64,000 bases of DNA from NORP233 sp050186825 (lineage in GTDB: Bacteria; Planctomycetota; J058). The DNA lies in NCBI GenBank assembly GCA_050186825.1, contig JBFWYD010000031.1, forward strand, positions 1 to 64,000. Direction: 5' to 3'. The notes beneath the pieces are model-generated. The model worked only from the letters and a program-made list of their open reading frames with translations. It was not told the DNA's origin and searched no databases. Of this stretch, positions 46,173-54,183 are shown in pieces. The translations under genes and the position numbers were made by a program. How positions within the stretch are numbered: the stretch's first letter is position 1; every line of letters begins with the position of its first letter.

Positions 46173-46509
46173 GGCGGGATCGTAACCGAGCCCAGGCTGA
46201 CAACGCCGGCGACGCGTCGCGGGGAGGAGCCGGGACGGATCGGCCGCGGCGGCGACCTAACTCGTTGCTCCCCGAGCGCGGGGGTGGCACCTCCCCTGCC
46301 CGGGGCCGAGACGAGAGAGAGCGGGTTCGTCTTCCAACACCTCTCGTGTCCTTGAACCAGCCCTTCCCGCTCGCCCCCTCCTGTGTAGGACCCGACCGCC
46401 GGGTGTGCGCTCGCCGCACGGCCCGCGGAGCGAGCGTGAAGCGCACACACCCTGTGCGCACCCCGCACGAAGGCCGCCCCCAGGCGGCTAGGAAGTCCGA
46501 GGAGTCCCC
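46173..46509. other. divergent intergenic region with hairpins
   Basis: 337 bases between the SRPBCC operon and the peptidoglycan-binding gene. Stems: GCGCACA-CACCC-TGTGCGC (46441-46459), and GCCGCC-CCCA-GGCGGC (46473-46488) just before the GAGGAG site. GTGTGCGC (46403-46410) can also pair with GCGCACAC (46441-46448). No gene seen. Confidence 0.45.
46179..46184 (-). promoter_or_regulatory. leaderless -10 hexamer TACGAT
   Basis: On the minus strand TACGAT is followed by six bases (CCCGCC) and GTG 46172. Confidence 0.55.
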
Positions 46510-47643
46510 GTGAGACCGCACCTCCCGCTCTGTTCCCTGGGTCTGATCGCCTGCGCGCTGGCATCGCCGGCGGCCGCCGCCGATGCCCTCGACCCGATCC
46601 GCGCGGGCCAGGGGCTCCTGCGGCGCGGGGCCCGCGGCGCGGCGGTCGGCACGCTGCAGCGCTTGCTCAACGAGCGCGCGCGCGAGTCGCTGGTGGTCGA
46701 CGGGGTCTTCGGCGTGCGGACCGAGGTCGCGGTGCGCAGCTTCCAGGGCGCGCAGCGGCTGAGCGTGGACGGCGTGGTCGGCCCGCGGACCGTGGCCGCG
46801 CTCGACGCGCTCGCCGGCTCGACGCCCCGCGCGCCCTCCCCCACGCCCCCGCGCGCGCCCGCGCCGCCGCCCGGGGCGGGCGGGATGCGCTCGATCCCGC
46901 CGCGGCCCGCCAACGCGCGCGGCGGCCGCCAGGTGCTGGCCTCGACCGACGGGATGTCCCTGGCGGCGCGCGGGCGCGCGCTGACCCAGGAGCTCCTGGC
47001 CGGGAACCTGCCCGCCTTCGAGCGGCGGCTGGTGCCCCTGACCCTCAGCGGCGCGGGCGGGGACGGGCGGCAGCACAGCCTGACCGTGTGGGTCACGCCC
47101 GACTACCTCGCCGTCGGCGACGACGGCGACTTCGTGCGCGTGCCCCTCGACCCGCTCGAGGCGCAGCGCGTGGCCGACGCCTTCGGCTGCCTGCTGCCCA
47201 CCGCGCGCCTGGTGGACGCCGCCTGGCAGCAGGCCGGCGCCCGGCTCGAGCCGGCCCCGCTCCCGCCCAGCGCGCAGATGCAGGGCAACGACTACCTGCG
47301 CCGGGCCGAGGCCGCGGTCGAGGCCCGGCGGGCGGGGACGCCGCTCGGGACGCTGGTGGCGGGCGTCAAGAAGGACGTGGTCATCACCAACCGCCTGCTC
47401 AGCAACCCGCGCCGGGTCGCGATCTACGGCTGGCACCGCCGGGACGGGCGCCCCTGGCAGCCGCTGAGCACGGTCCACGAGGACTCCTACGCCGACTACA
47501 GCCACGGGGTGCGGCTCGTCTCGCGCCGGGTCGTGGCCGACGGCAACGCGCGCGACCTCGAGCAGCTCTACCGCGACCCGACCTTCGCCCCCCTGCTCTC
47601 GGGGGAGGGCCCGCTGCGGATCGTGCGCTACGGGACTCCCTGA
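46510..47643 (+). CDS. exported peptidoglycan-binding domain protein
   Basis: 377 aa from GTG 46510, seven bases after GAGGAG. Signal peptide about 1-24 (cleavage after ASPAAA). Residues about 32-105 are a PG_binding_1 domain: LRRGARGAAVGTLQRLLNE, VDGVFGVRTEVAVRSFQ and VDGVVGPRTVAALDAL. After a Pro-rich linker, residues about 150-377 form a domain with VTPDYLAVGDDGDFVRVPLD, AFGCLLPTARLVDAAW and GWHRRDGRPWQPLSTVHEDS, whose family I cannot name. It probably acts at the cell wall, and the second domain may be catalytic (inference from the conserved His/Asp/Tyr cluster near residues 315-340). Confidence 0.8.
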   Translation: MRPHLPLCSLGLIACALASPAAAADALDPIRAGQGLLRRGARGAAVGTLQRLLNERARESLVVDGVFGVRTEVAVRSFQGAQRLSVDGVVGPRTVAALDALAGSTPRAPSPTPPRAPAPPPGAGGMRSIPPRPANARGGRQVLASTDGMSLAARGRALTQELLAGNLPAFERRLVPLTLSGAGGDGRQHSLTVWVTPDYLAVGDDGDFVRVPLDPLEAQRVADAFGCLLPTARLVDAAWQQAGARLEPAPLPPSAQMQGNDYLRRAEAAVEARRAGTPLGTLVAGVKKDVVITNRLLSNPRRVAIYGWHRRDGRPWQPLSTVHEDSYADYSHGVRLVSRRVVADGNARDLEQLYRDPTFAPLLSGEGPLRIVRYGTP

Positions 47644-47674
47644 GCCGGCGCGCGCCCCATGGGCGATCGCGCTG

Positions 47675-47703
47675 TTGTCAGCGCTCCCGGCCTGGTCTAG
47701 AAC
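47675..47703 (+). promoter_or_regulatory. sigma-70-like promoter of the beta-helix gene
   Basis: TTGTCA (47675-47680), 17-base spacer, TAGAAC (47698-47703). The start of transcription would be near 47710, followed by AAGGAGG and the ATG at 47730. The near-perfect ribosome site suggests strong expression. Confidence 0.6.
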
Positions 47704-47729
47704 CTCCGCCCCGAACTAAGGAGGGTCGA

Positions 47730-49424
47730 ATGTTCAAGGCCAGGAGTGGCTGGGTGCTGGGTTGCTGGGCGCTGGCGCTGGCGCTGGCGGCCAGCAGCAA
47801 CGCCAGCGCGGCGGAGTGGTGGGTCAAGGCTGGCGCCAGCGGCAAGGGCGACAGCAAGGACGCCCCCGCCGGCAGCCTCGCGGACGTGCTCGAGCAGGTC
47901 ACGCGTGGCGACGTCGTGCACGTGGCCGAGGGCGAGTACAACGGCAAGGGCGGCACCGGCGAGTTCCGGATCGGCGTCCCCGACCTGACGCTCGCCGGCG
48001 GCTACAGCGCCGACTTCTCGGCCCGCGACCCCTTCAAGCACGTCTCGCTGCTGCGCCGCAAGGCGGGCGTCAAGACCGACTACACCAAGACCGAGGGCGG
48101 CCTGATCTGCGTCGACCCCGACGCCCACAAGGAGGCGCGCTTCTCCAGCTGCTCGGGCCTGATCGTGGACGGCTTCGTCCTCGATGGCGCCACGCGCAAC
48201 GTCTACAACGCGAACGACCACCGCCTGGCCGCGCAGGGCTCCTGGAAGGAGTCGCTGATCAAGCTCGCGGCCGCGGACTTCTACACCACCGCGAACATCA
48301 AGATCCGCAACTGCGTGCTGCTCAATTGCTACAACATGGGGATCGAGATCAAGTGGTTGGGTGACCAGAACGAGATCACCAACTGTCTGATCGTGAACAA
48401 CATGATCGCCGGGATCGACGCGCGCGCCGCGCAGAGCCCGCCCAGCGCGCCCGGCGCCCCGGAGAACTACCCCGAGACGAAGCTCACGATCAAGGGCTGC
48501 ACGGTGGGCTTCAACTGGGAGCACGACAAGGCGCAGATGGCCAACGGCGTGCTCCTGGGCGGCAAGGGCACGTTCACCATCACCGACAACGTGTTCGCCT
48601 GGTGCGCGGGCAAGAGCAGCGCGGGCGTGCGCGGCGCCAAGGACGGCGACGCGGTCAAGGGCAACGTGTTCTGGATGACCAGCGACGCCGCGAGCGCCGG
48701 CGGCGACAACGCCGCGGCCGACCCCGGCTTCGCCAAGCGGATGTCCAAGGCCTGGTTCACGCCCTTCACCGGCTTCGCGGCCCGCTACGGCAAGCTCGAG
48801 CTCGACGGGATCAACGCCGAGCGCAAGGCGGCCGGCCTGGACCCGATCGAGAAGCTCGGCCAGGCCATGGCGCCGGAGCTCTGCGCCTGGGGCGTGGCGC
48901 TGGAGCCCAAGCTCGAGGAGTTCGTGACCGCCTTCAAGGCCGACCAGGAGGGCAAGGGCTGGAACCCGGCCGGCCCCTTCGAGGCCTACAAGGAGCGCGC
49001 CTGCGCGCTGCCGGGCGGCAAGCCCGGCGCCGAGGGCGACTACCAGGCGATCGAGTTCACCGACCTGCTCAGGAAGGGCGGCAAGGACCTGGCGGACGGG
49101 ACCAAGGTCAAGCTCAAGCTCACGCTCCGCACCCGCGCGGCGCGCTACGGCGACAAGCAGCACGGGCTGGTCGGCAACGAGTACCTGCAGGTCGAGGTCG
49201 GCAAGCCGGGTGAGAAGGTGGCCGGCAACACGACGAACAAGCTGTTCGCCTACTTCGTGCACGGCGCGCAGCCGAACCTGGTCTGGAACCGCTTCGGCAA
49301 GCGCGGCGCCAACGCCAAGACCCAGGGCGGGGTCGAGGCCACGGGCACGCTGTTCAAGACCTCCCAGCCGGCCAACGGCGCCGTGCCCTACGTGCTCGTG
49401 ATCGACCACCTCGGCGAGCCTTGA
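47730..49424 (+). CDS. secreted parallel beta-helix protein
   Basis: 564 aa. Signal peptide about 1-27 (cleavage after SNASA). The middle has right-handed beta-helix ladders: SCSGLIVDGFVLDGATRNVY, TTANIKIRNCVLLNCYNMGI, NEITNCLIVNNMIAGIDA, KLTIKGCTVGFNWE and FTITDNVFAWCAGKS. Such folds occur in pectate lyases and other carbohydrate-active or surface proteins. No clear active site was identified. The C-terminal 150 residues (about 410-564) form a separate domain (VKLKLTLRTRAARYGDKQHG). Codon use and the AAGGAGG site suggest an abundant protein. Amino acid content (Lys/Asn) is less biased than in its neighbours. Confidence 0.8.
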   Translation: MFKARSGWVLGCWALALALAASSNASAAEWWVKAGASGKGDSKDAPAGSLADVLEQVTRGDVVHVAEGEYNGKGGTGEFRIGVPDLTLAGGYSADFSARDPFKHVSLLRRKAGVKTDYTKTEGGLICVDPDAHKEARFSSCSGLIVDGFVLDGATRNVYNANDHRLAAQGSWKESLIKLAAADFYTTANIKIRNCVLLNCYNMGIEIKWLGDQNEITNCLIVNNMIAGIDARAAQSPPSAPGAPENYPETKLTIKGCTVGFNWEHDKAQMANGVLLGGKGTFTITDNVFAWCAGKSSAGVRGAKDGDAVKGNVFWMTSDAASAGGDNAAADPGFAKRMSKAWFTPFTGFAARYGKLELDGINAERKAAGLDPIEKLGQAMAPELCAWGVALEPKLEEFVTAFKADQEGKGWNPAGPFEAYKERACALPGGKPGAEGDYQAIEFTDLLRKGGKDLADGTKVKLKLTLRTRAARYGDKQHGLVGNEYLQVEVGKPGEKVAGNTTNKLFAYFVHGAQPNLVWNRFGKRGANAKTQGGVEATGTLFKTSQPANGAVPYVLVIDHLGEP

Positions 49425-49983
49425 GCCGAGCTGCGGATGCCGAGCGTTCACGCGGGGGCGGGAGCTGGGGCGAGAGCGCCAGGGAGTGAACGTCCTGCTG
49501 GCGACCGGGCGCGCAGCGCCCGGGCGGCAGCAGGTCGACGCAAGCGGAGTGGTCGAGCGCAGCTCGACCTCCGCGCCAGCGAACGCTCGGCCTCCTTGCT
49601 CGGCTCAATGGGCGGAGGCGGGTCGCTGCGGGCAAGCGGGGCTGCGGCACCGCGGAGGGTGATTGCGAGTCCACCCGGTCTCGGAGCTGACGCCCGACCT
49701 TCAGCGCCAATGCGCCTTGAAGAGTAGGGCTGGCCCCCCCGGCGCGGTCTCTCTCACTAGGGGGCAGTGAAGTCGCATAGAGCGCGAGCAGGGAACCTGA
49801 TCGACGATCGCAGCGCCCAAGCGCAGGGTTCTACGGAGCTCCATGCCCCGAGTCGAACATCTGCGGGCGAGGTCACCAAGCTCGTGAGCTAGGCTAGGCG
49901 CCGGCAGCGCCGCCCGATCGAAGCCGAGGGGTTCGCGAAACAGGCGCTGGATTCCGCTCGCCCCGCCGGGCATCCTCTGCGGC
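49425..49983. other. intergenic region with the 78-bp repeat, no gene
   Basis: 559 bases. Besides the repeat at 49506-49583, CGTTCAC (49444-49450) and GTGAACG (49486-49492) form an inverted pair just after the beta-helix gene. The remainder shows no supported gene. A short promoter-proximal stretch precedes ATG 49984, where no clear Shine-Dalgarno sequence is seen. Confidence 0.5.
49506..49583 (+). repeat. 78-bp two-hairpin repeat, copy 2
   Basis: Same layout as 3886-3963: CGGGCGC-GCA-GCGCCCG (49506-49522), then GGTCGAG-CGCAG-CTCGACC (49551-49569). The second stem differs from copy 1 by a compensated base pair. Confidence 0.8.
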
Positions 49984-52953
49984 ATGACGCGCCGCCCGCT
50001 CTCTCGCCCCGGCCTCGCCGCTCGCCCCGGCCTCGCCTTTGGCCTGCTCCTCCTGCTCGCGCTGCCCTGCGCGGCCCAGCCGCACCCCTTCGGGGGCGAG
50101 GTGCTCGACCTCGTGGGCGAGGCCGAGCAGGTGCGCGCGGCGACCACGCCCGCGGCCCGCCAGCAGGCGAGCGAGCGCTTCCTGAAGACCCTCTACCGCG
50201 ACCCCTACCTCAAGGAGCTGGGCCCGCGGATGCACCTGGAGCGCTTCGTCTCGGCGCTGGCCGCGGGCGAGCCCTTCGACGCGGCGGCCTTCCGCGCCGC
50301 GGCCAAGGACGCGGTGGCCCGGCACCAGAACCTGACGGCCGACGTGGGCGTGGCCGAGCTGACCCAGAAGATGCAGGTGGTCGAGCTGGCCTTCACCACC
50401 CGGCGCGCGGGCCCCGGTGCGCCGCGCGGGCCCCCCGTGGACGCGGGCGAGTTCGCGCGCCACGACATGGCCGAGGTGCTGAACAAGGGCGACACCAAGC
50501 TCCTGAGCATGGAGCGCGTCCCCGGCGCGAGCGTGCTGCTGCTCAACGACCGGGTCTCGCTGCCCGGGGAGGGCTCGCGCACCGAGCTGGCCCTCGACCT
50601 CTACGGGCGCGTGCTGACCGGCGAGGGCGGCGGCCACGGCGACCTGCGCGGCGGGCTGGCGCACCGCGAGGTCGGGCGCGCGGTGCTCTCCCCGACGCGC
50701 ACGCATCCCCTCGGCGCCGAGACGGCGGACGTGCTCAAGGGCGTGGGCCCGACCCCCTTCGCCGGCAACCGCTTCAACTCGAAGGCGACCGGCACCTTCC
50801 CCCTGCCCGAGGCCGTGCGCGACTGGAACCAGACCGAGACCCTGCGCAAGGCGGGCGTCGCGATCTACGAGCCCGTGGCGATCGTGGCGCTCCCCTACAT
50901 GGAGTGGAGCGCGAGCGAGGGCTGGCGCCCGGTGGCGGTCTACGTGCGCCGCCCGCGCGAGAACCTGCGCGTCTCGGACCTCGACCACCTGAGCGACGCC
51001 AAGAAGCGGCTGCTGCTGGAGAAGCTCAGGGGGAAGATGCAGGCCGAGCTCACGGGCGTCGGGCGCGCGGACGCGCTGAGCGACGTGGACGTGGTCCGGA
51101 TGTTCGTCGAGCGCATGGGCCGCACCGCCGGGATCTTCCAGGGCGGGATCGGCGAGGGCCGCTACTACTTCCACGGGATGCTCCACGACCAGAACGTGAG
51201 CCTGATGGGCGAGATCGTGGACGTCGGCAACAGCGATGGCGTGCTCGAGTCGCGCGAGGCGATGCGCAAGGCCTGGGAGGCCAGCAACTACACCTGGTGG
51301 CCCGAGAAGCTCAAGGAGTACAAGGACCTCAAGGGCAACGTCGAGACCGCGGTCCTGTTCCGGCTGGCGCGCCGCTACAACGAGGCGCTGAAGTCGGTCA
51401 CGGGCGGCGGGATGAGCGAGGCCGAGCTGACCGAGCTGTTCAAGGCCGCCTACCGCGAGGGCCGGCGCGGCGTCTCGGCCAGCGACCCCAAGCTGACCCT
51501 CCGCGCGCGCACGCCCGAGGCCGTGGCCAAGAAGCTCGACGAGCTGCGCCGCCCCGACGGCACCGTGGAGTGGAGCAAGGTCGCGCGCGACCGGGCCCTG
51601 GTCGAGGGCGCGGGCCTGGCGAACTTCACCCTGGCGCTGTTCCTCAAGGAGCTGGCCGCGGTGGCGGCCACAGGCGACCGGGCGCGGATCGAGGAGTTCT
51701 TCGACGGCCTCCTGACCACCGACTTCTACGAGGACTACGGCCTGTTCGTGGCCGGGGCCAAGCTGGGCGAGGTCGCCTACACGCGCTACCTGCAGCGCTT
51801 CGTCAAGCCGCGCTTCGTGAACGGCGTGCTCAAGACCAACCTGGTGCTCGCGACCGGCATGGCCCTGCCGCTGATCGTCGAGGGCAAGTTCGAGGGCAAG
51901 GCCTTCGCGATCTCGGTGGCCTCGCTCGGGCTCTCGTCGGCGGCGGTCAAGGCGGGCGTGGCCGGGATCGAGTGGGTGCTCGACATCAGCAAGGCGCGCG
52001 AGGCGGGCGTGCTGGCGCGCCTGAGCGGCGCCGGCCGCCTGGCCAAGCTCGGCGGCTGGTTCTACACGGCGGCCGAGCTGGCGGTCGTGCTCTACGTGGC
52101 GGACGAGCTCGAGACCCGGGTCAACGCCGCCCTCGACCAGAAGGCCGCGCGCGACGCGCTGGCCGCGGCGGGCCGCGACTTCCTGGCGGCCACCCGCGGC
52201 GGACGCACCCAGGAGGTCGAGGCCGCGGCCGAGGCCTACCACCAGGCCTGGATCGACTACCGCAACTTCCTCTACCGGCCGCTGGAGCAGGACGAGCTGG
52301 TCCTGGCCGAGCGCCTGCAGCGCTCGGCGCGTCAGGCCAAGCTGCTCGCCGACAAGCGCGCGGCCACCCTGGAGCGAGTCTCCCAGCAGCCCGCCCTGCG
52401 CCAGAGCATCGAGCGCCGCTACGGCTCGCTCGAGGCCTACGCGGACGCCCTGGCCAAGGAGGAGGAGGAGCAGGTCCGCGCCGAGGTCAACACCTACCTC
52501 GACTCCTACAACAAGACCCGCGCCGAGCACCTGCGCGCGGTCTACGAGGACGGCCGGCGCCGCGGCGCGCTGCTCGGCGGGCTGGACGACCTCGACTGGC
52601 TGCTGCGCGGGGGCGAGGCGCACGCCGCGGGCGACCCCTTCGGGTCGCGCGACGACGTGTTCGCGAGCTGGGGGCGCGGCCGTGCTCGTGGCCGCCTGGA
52701 CGACGCCCTGGGCGGCGCGTCCGCCAACCGCCTCCAGGCCTACGACGACGAGGCCGAGGTGTTCGCGGCCGTGGCCGGCGCCCTGCGCCGCTCGGGCCGC
52801 GGCGACCTGGCCGACCTCCTCGACGCCCGCCGCCGCGGCGTGCTGCAGCTCCAGGCCATGGACAAGGACCTGGTCCGAACGGGCGGCGTGGTCGACACCC
52901 GCAACCGCGCCGGCATCAGCGAGCGGATGCGCGCCGCCACGCCGGGGCGCTGA
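49984..52953 (+). CDS. secreted SelO-like pseudokinase with a long helical C-terminus
   Basis: 989 aa, signal peptide about 1-32. Residues about 150-430 carry features of the SelO (YdiU) family, a kinase fold that transfers AMP to proteins: LKGVGPTPFAGNRF (Lys252; SelO has KGxGPTPxxR), TETLRKAGVAIYEPVAIV where SelO has SEAMxxLGIPTTRAL, and FHGMLHDQNVSLMGEIVDVG (His397, Asn404, Asp413) matching HGxxNxDNxSxxGxxxDxG with the same nine-residue metal-ligand spacing. The residue before Asn, Asp in SelO, is Gln403, with Asp402 next to it. The rest (about 430-989) is helical with hydrophobic stretches at about 615-720 and coiled coil at about 760-860. Export and size are unlike known SelO, so activity is uncertain. 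Confidence 0.65.
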   Translation: MTRRPLSRPGLAARPGLAFGLLLLLALPCAAQPHPFGGEVLDLVGEAEQVRAATTPAARQQASERFLKTLYRDPYLKELGPRMHLERFVSALAAGEPFDAAAFRAAAKDAVARHQNLTADVGVAELTQKMQVVELAFTTRRAGPGAPRGPPVDAGEFARHDMAEVLNKGDTKLLSMERVPGASVLLLNDRVSLPGEGSRTELALDLYGRVLTGEGGGHGDLRGGLAHREVGRAVLSPTRTHPLGAETADVLKGVGPTPFAGNRFNSKATGTFPLPEAVRDWNQTETLRKAGVAIYEPVAIVALPYMEWSASEGWRPVAVYVRRPRENLRVSDLDHLSDAKKRLLLEKLRGKMQAELTGVGRADALSDVDVVRMFVERMGRTAGIFQGGIGEGRYYFHGMLHDQNVSLMGEIVDVGNSDGVLESREAMRKAWEASNYTWWPEKLKEYKDLKGNVETAVLFRLARRYNEALKSVTGGGMSEAELTELFKAAYREGRRGVSASDPKLTLRARTPEAVAKKLDELRRPDGTVEWSKVARDRALVEGAGLANFTLALFLKELAAVAATGDRARIEEFFDGLLTTDFYEDYGLFVAGAKLGEVAYTRYLQRFVKPRFVNGVLKTNLVLATGMALPLIVEGKFEGKAFAISVASLGLSSAAVKAGVAGIEWVLDISKAREAGVLARLSGAGRLAKLGGWFYTAAELAVVLYVADELETRVNAALDQKAARDALAAAGRDFLAATRGGRTQEVEAAAEAYHQAWIDYRNFLYRPLEQDELVLAERLQRSARQAKLLADKRAATLERVSQQPALRQSIERRYGSLEAYADALAKEEEEQVRAEVNTYLDSYNKTRAEHLRAVYEDGRRRGALLGGLDDLDWLLRGGEAHAAGDPFGSRDDVFASWGRGRARGRLDDALGGASANRLQAYDDEAEVFAAVAGALRRSGRGDLADLLDARRRGVLQLQAMDKDLVRTGGVVDTRNRAGISERMRAATPGR

Positions 52954-52974
52954 GGCGCGGGGCACTCACTAGGT

Positions 52975-53095
52975 CAACCGCTTGATCGGCTGCCAGCGGC
53001 TTCCGTGCTCGTGCTCGTGCTCGTGCTCGTGATCGTGATCGTCGACGTGAGCGTGGACGTGATCGCGACTACGACTCCGACCACGAGGGAGCCCG
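52975..53095 (+). repeat. CGTGCT-rich palindromic repeat, copy 2
   Basis: ACCGCTTGAT, then CGTGCT x4, GATCGTGATCGTCGACGTGA, GCGTGGACGTGATCGCGACT and a complement-rich end. It matches the complement of 36563-36675, with two extra CGTGCT units. Confidence 0.75.
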
Positions 53096-53118
53096 ACCAC
53101 GGATCGGAGACGCGCCCT

Positions 53119-53353
53119 CGCACGGGGTGGTGATCTCCGCGATCTCTGCGATCTCTGCGCTGATTACCAGCGCCCTCGCACGACCTCCCGACTCCGCCTC
53201 GGAGCGAGGACTCCGCGTCGAGGGCGCACTCCGCGAAGCGTGCCCGAGTCCGGGTTCTCGGGCGCGATCCGTTCCGGATTCGCCATGAGCCGCGGGAGCG
53301 TTGGATTCAAGCGCAGAGATCGCAGAGATCGCGGAGATCGCCCCGTGTGAGCG
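53119..53353. repeat. inverted 56-nt arms, copy C
   Basis: A right-type arm (53119-53173) and a left-type arm (53298-53353), the same sequences as in copies A and B but in opposite order, with about 125 bases between them. Here the element is intergenic and not fused to a gene. Confidence 0.8.
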
Positions 53354-53374
53354 GGCGCGCGTAGCCGAGGCGAG

Positions 53375-53712
53375 CCGCTCGGACTCGGACTCGGACTCGG
53401 CCTCGGTCTCGGACTCGGTCTCGGACTCGGACTCGAACTCGAACTCGGACTCGGACTCGAACTCGAACTCGGACTCGGAATCGGAATCGGAGTCGGAGTC
53501 GGACTCGGACTCGGACTCGGGCTCGGAATCGGACTCGGACTCGAACTCGGAATCGGAGTCGGAATCGGAGTCGGAATCGGACTCGGACTCGGGCTCGGAC
53601 TCGGAATCGGAATCGGAGTCGGAGTCGGACTCGGACTCGGACTCGGGCTCGGAATCGGACTCGGGCTCGGAATCGGACTCGGCCTCGGACTCGGGCTCGG
53701 GCTCGGACACCC
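53375..53712 (+). repeat. hexamer array, copy C (TCGGAC/TCGGAA/TCGAAC)
   Basis: About 56 hexamers with a regular higher-order pattern: blocks of TCGGAC, TCGAAC, TCGGAA and TCGGAG recur every 100 bases or so, suggesting duplication of larger segments as well as slippage. Confidence 0.88.
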
Positions 53713-53715
53713 CGA

Positions 53716-53798
53716 CCCTTCGCGTTCCTCCGCGTCTTTCCCGGCCTCACTACACCGAGGGCCCCTTCGCGTTCCTCCGCGTCTTTCCCGGCCTCACT
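53716..53798 (+). repeat. two 36-bp direct repeats
   Basis: CCCTTCGCGTTCCTCCGCGT continuing to GGCCTCACT occurs at 53716-53751 and 53763-53798 (period 47). It is the complement-type of the GGGAAAGGxACGAAG motifs at 54055-54125. Confidence 0.75.
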
Positions 53799-53811
53799 CC
53801 ACCGCACGAGG

Positions 53812-54036
53812 CTTCGCGACTCTGCGCCTTTGCGCCTTTGCGTTGAACGAACCGCGCTGGCAGCTCCTTGACCCCTCCGCCTTCCAGAGCACGCCCGCGA
53901 ATCCGGCGGGCCGCGCACCACGACGGCAGGGTCCCGGCTGCGATTCCGATTCGCGGGCGCGCGGCGGGAGGCGAAGGACCAGGAGCTGCGACGGCGGTTC
54001 ATTCAACGCAAAGGCGCGAAGGCGCAGAGGCGCGAA
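53812..54036. repeat. 225-bp near-continuous inverted repeat
   Basis: The outer arm CTTTGCGTTGAACGAACCG (to 53854) pairs with CGGTTCATTCAACGCAAAG (from 53995). Internally GCAGCTCCTTGACC pairs with GGACCAGGAGCTGC, and CGCCCGCGAAT with ATTCGCGGGCG. The whole could fold into one long hairpin. Arm sequence CAGGAGCTGCxxxGGCG also precedes the arms in copies A and B, linking the two repeat families. Confidence 0.75.
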
Positions 54037-54039
54037 GAG

Positions 54040-54130
54040 GTCGTGGAACTTCGAGGGCGGGAAAGGAACGAAGACCGCGAAGCTCGCGATCGACTTCGAG
54101 GGCGGGAAAGGCACGAAGAACGCGAAGGTC
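54040..54130 (+). repeat. tandem GGGCGGGAAAGGxACGAAG repeats
   Basis: Two units of ACTTCGAGGGCGGGAAAGG followed by ACGAAGA and CGCGAAG, 48 bases apart. They lie just before the convergent FG-GAP gene stop. Confidence 0.7.
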
Positions 54131-54183
54131 GGGTCGTGGGTCGCCTCGGTCGAGATAGGCGGACTCGGACCCGACCTCGGTCC

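Larger units (their letters stand above)
52954..54183. other. 1.2-kb gene-free repeat region
   Basis: Between the SelO-like gene and the end of the FG-GAP gene (convergent). It is made of at least five repeat types listed separately. Long frames on both strands read Ser-Asp or Ser-Glu dipeptides because of the hexamer array and have no start signals, so I do not call them genes. Confidence 0.7.

Noticed and set aside
49701..50147. Minus-strand frame overlapping the start of the SelO-like gene
   Set aside because: Arg/Ser/Pro-rich shadow composition, with no start signal or family resemblance.
53069..53846. Ser-Glu and Ser-Asp-rich frames on both strands as SD-repeat adhesins
   Set aside because: They arise from the hexamer array, lack signal peptides, anchors and start signals, and run through inverted repeats. 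I treat the region as a repeat locus.
53812..54130. CRISPR array, because of the regularly repeated purine-rich motifs
   Set aside because: Units are inverted or unevenly spaced, spacers are not unique and of equal length, and no cas gene is nearby.
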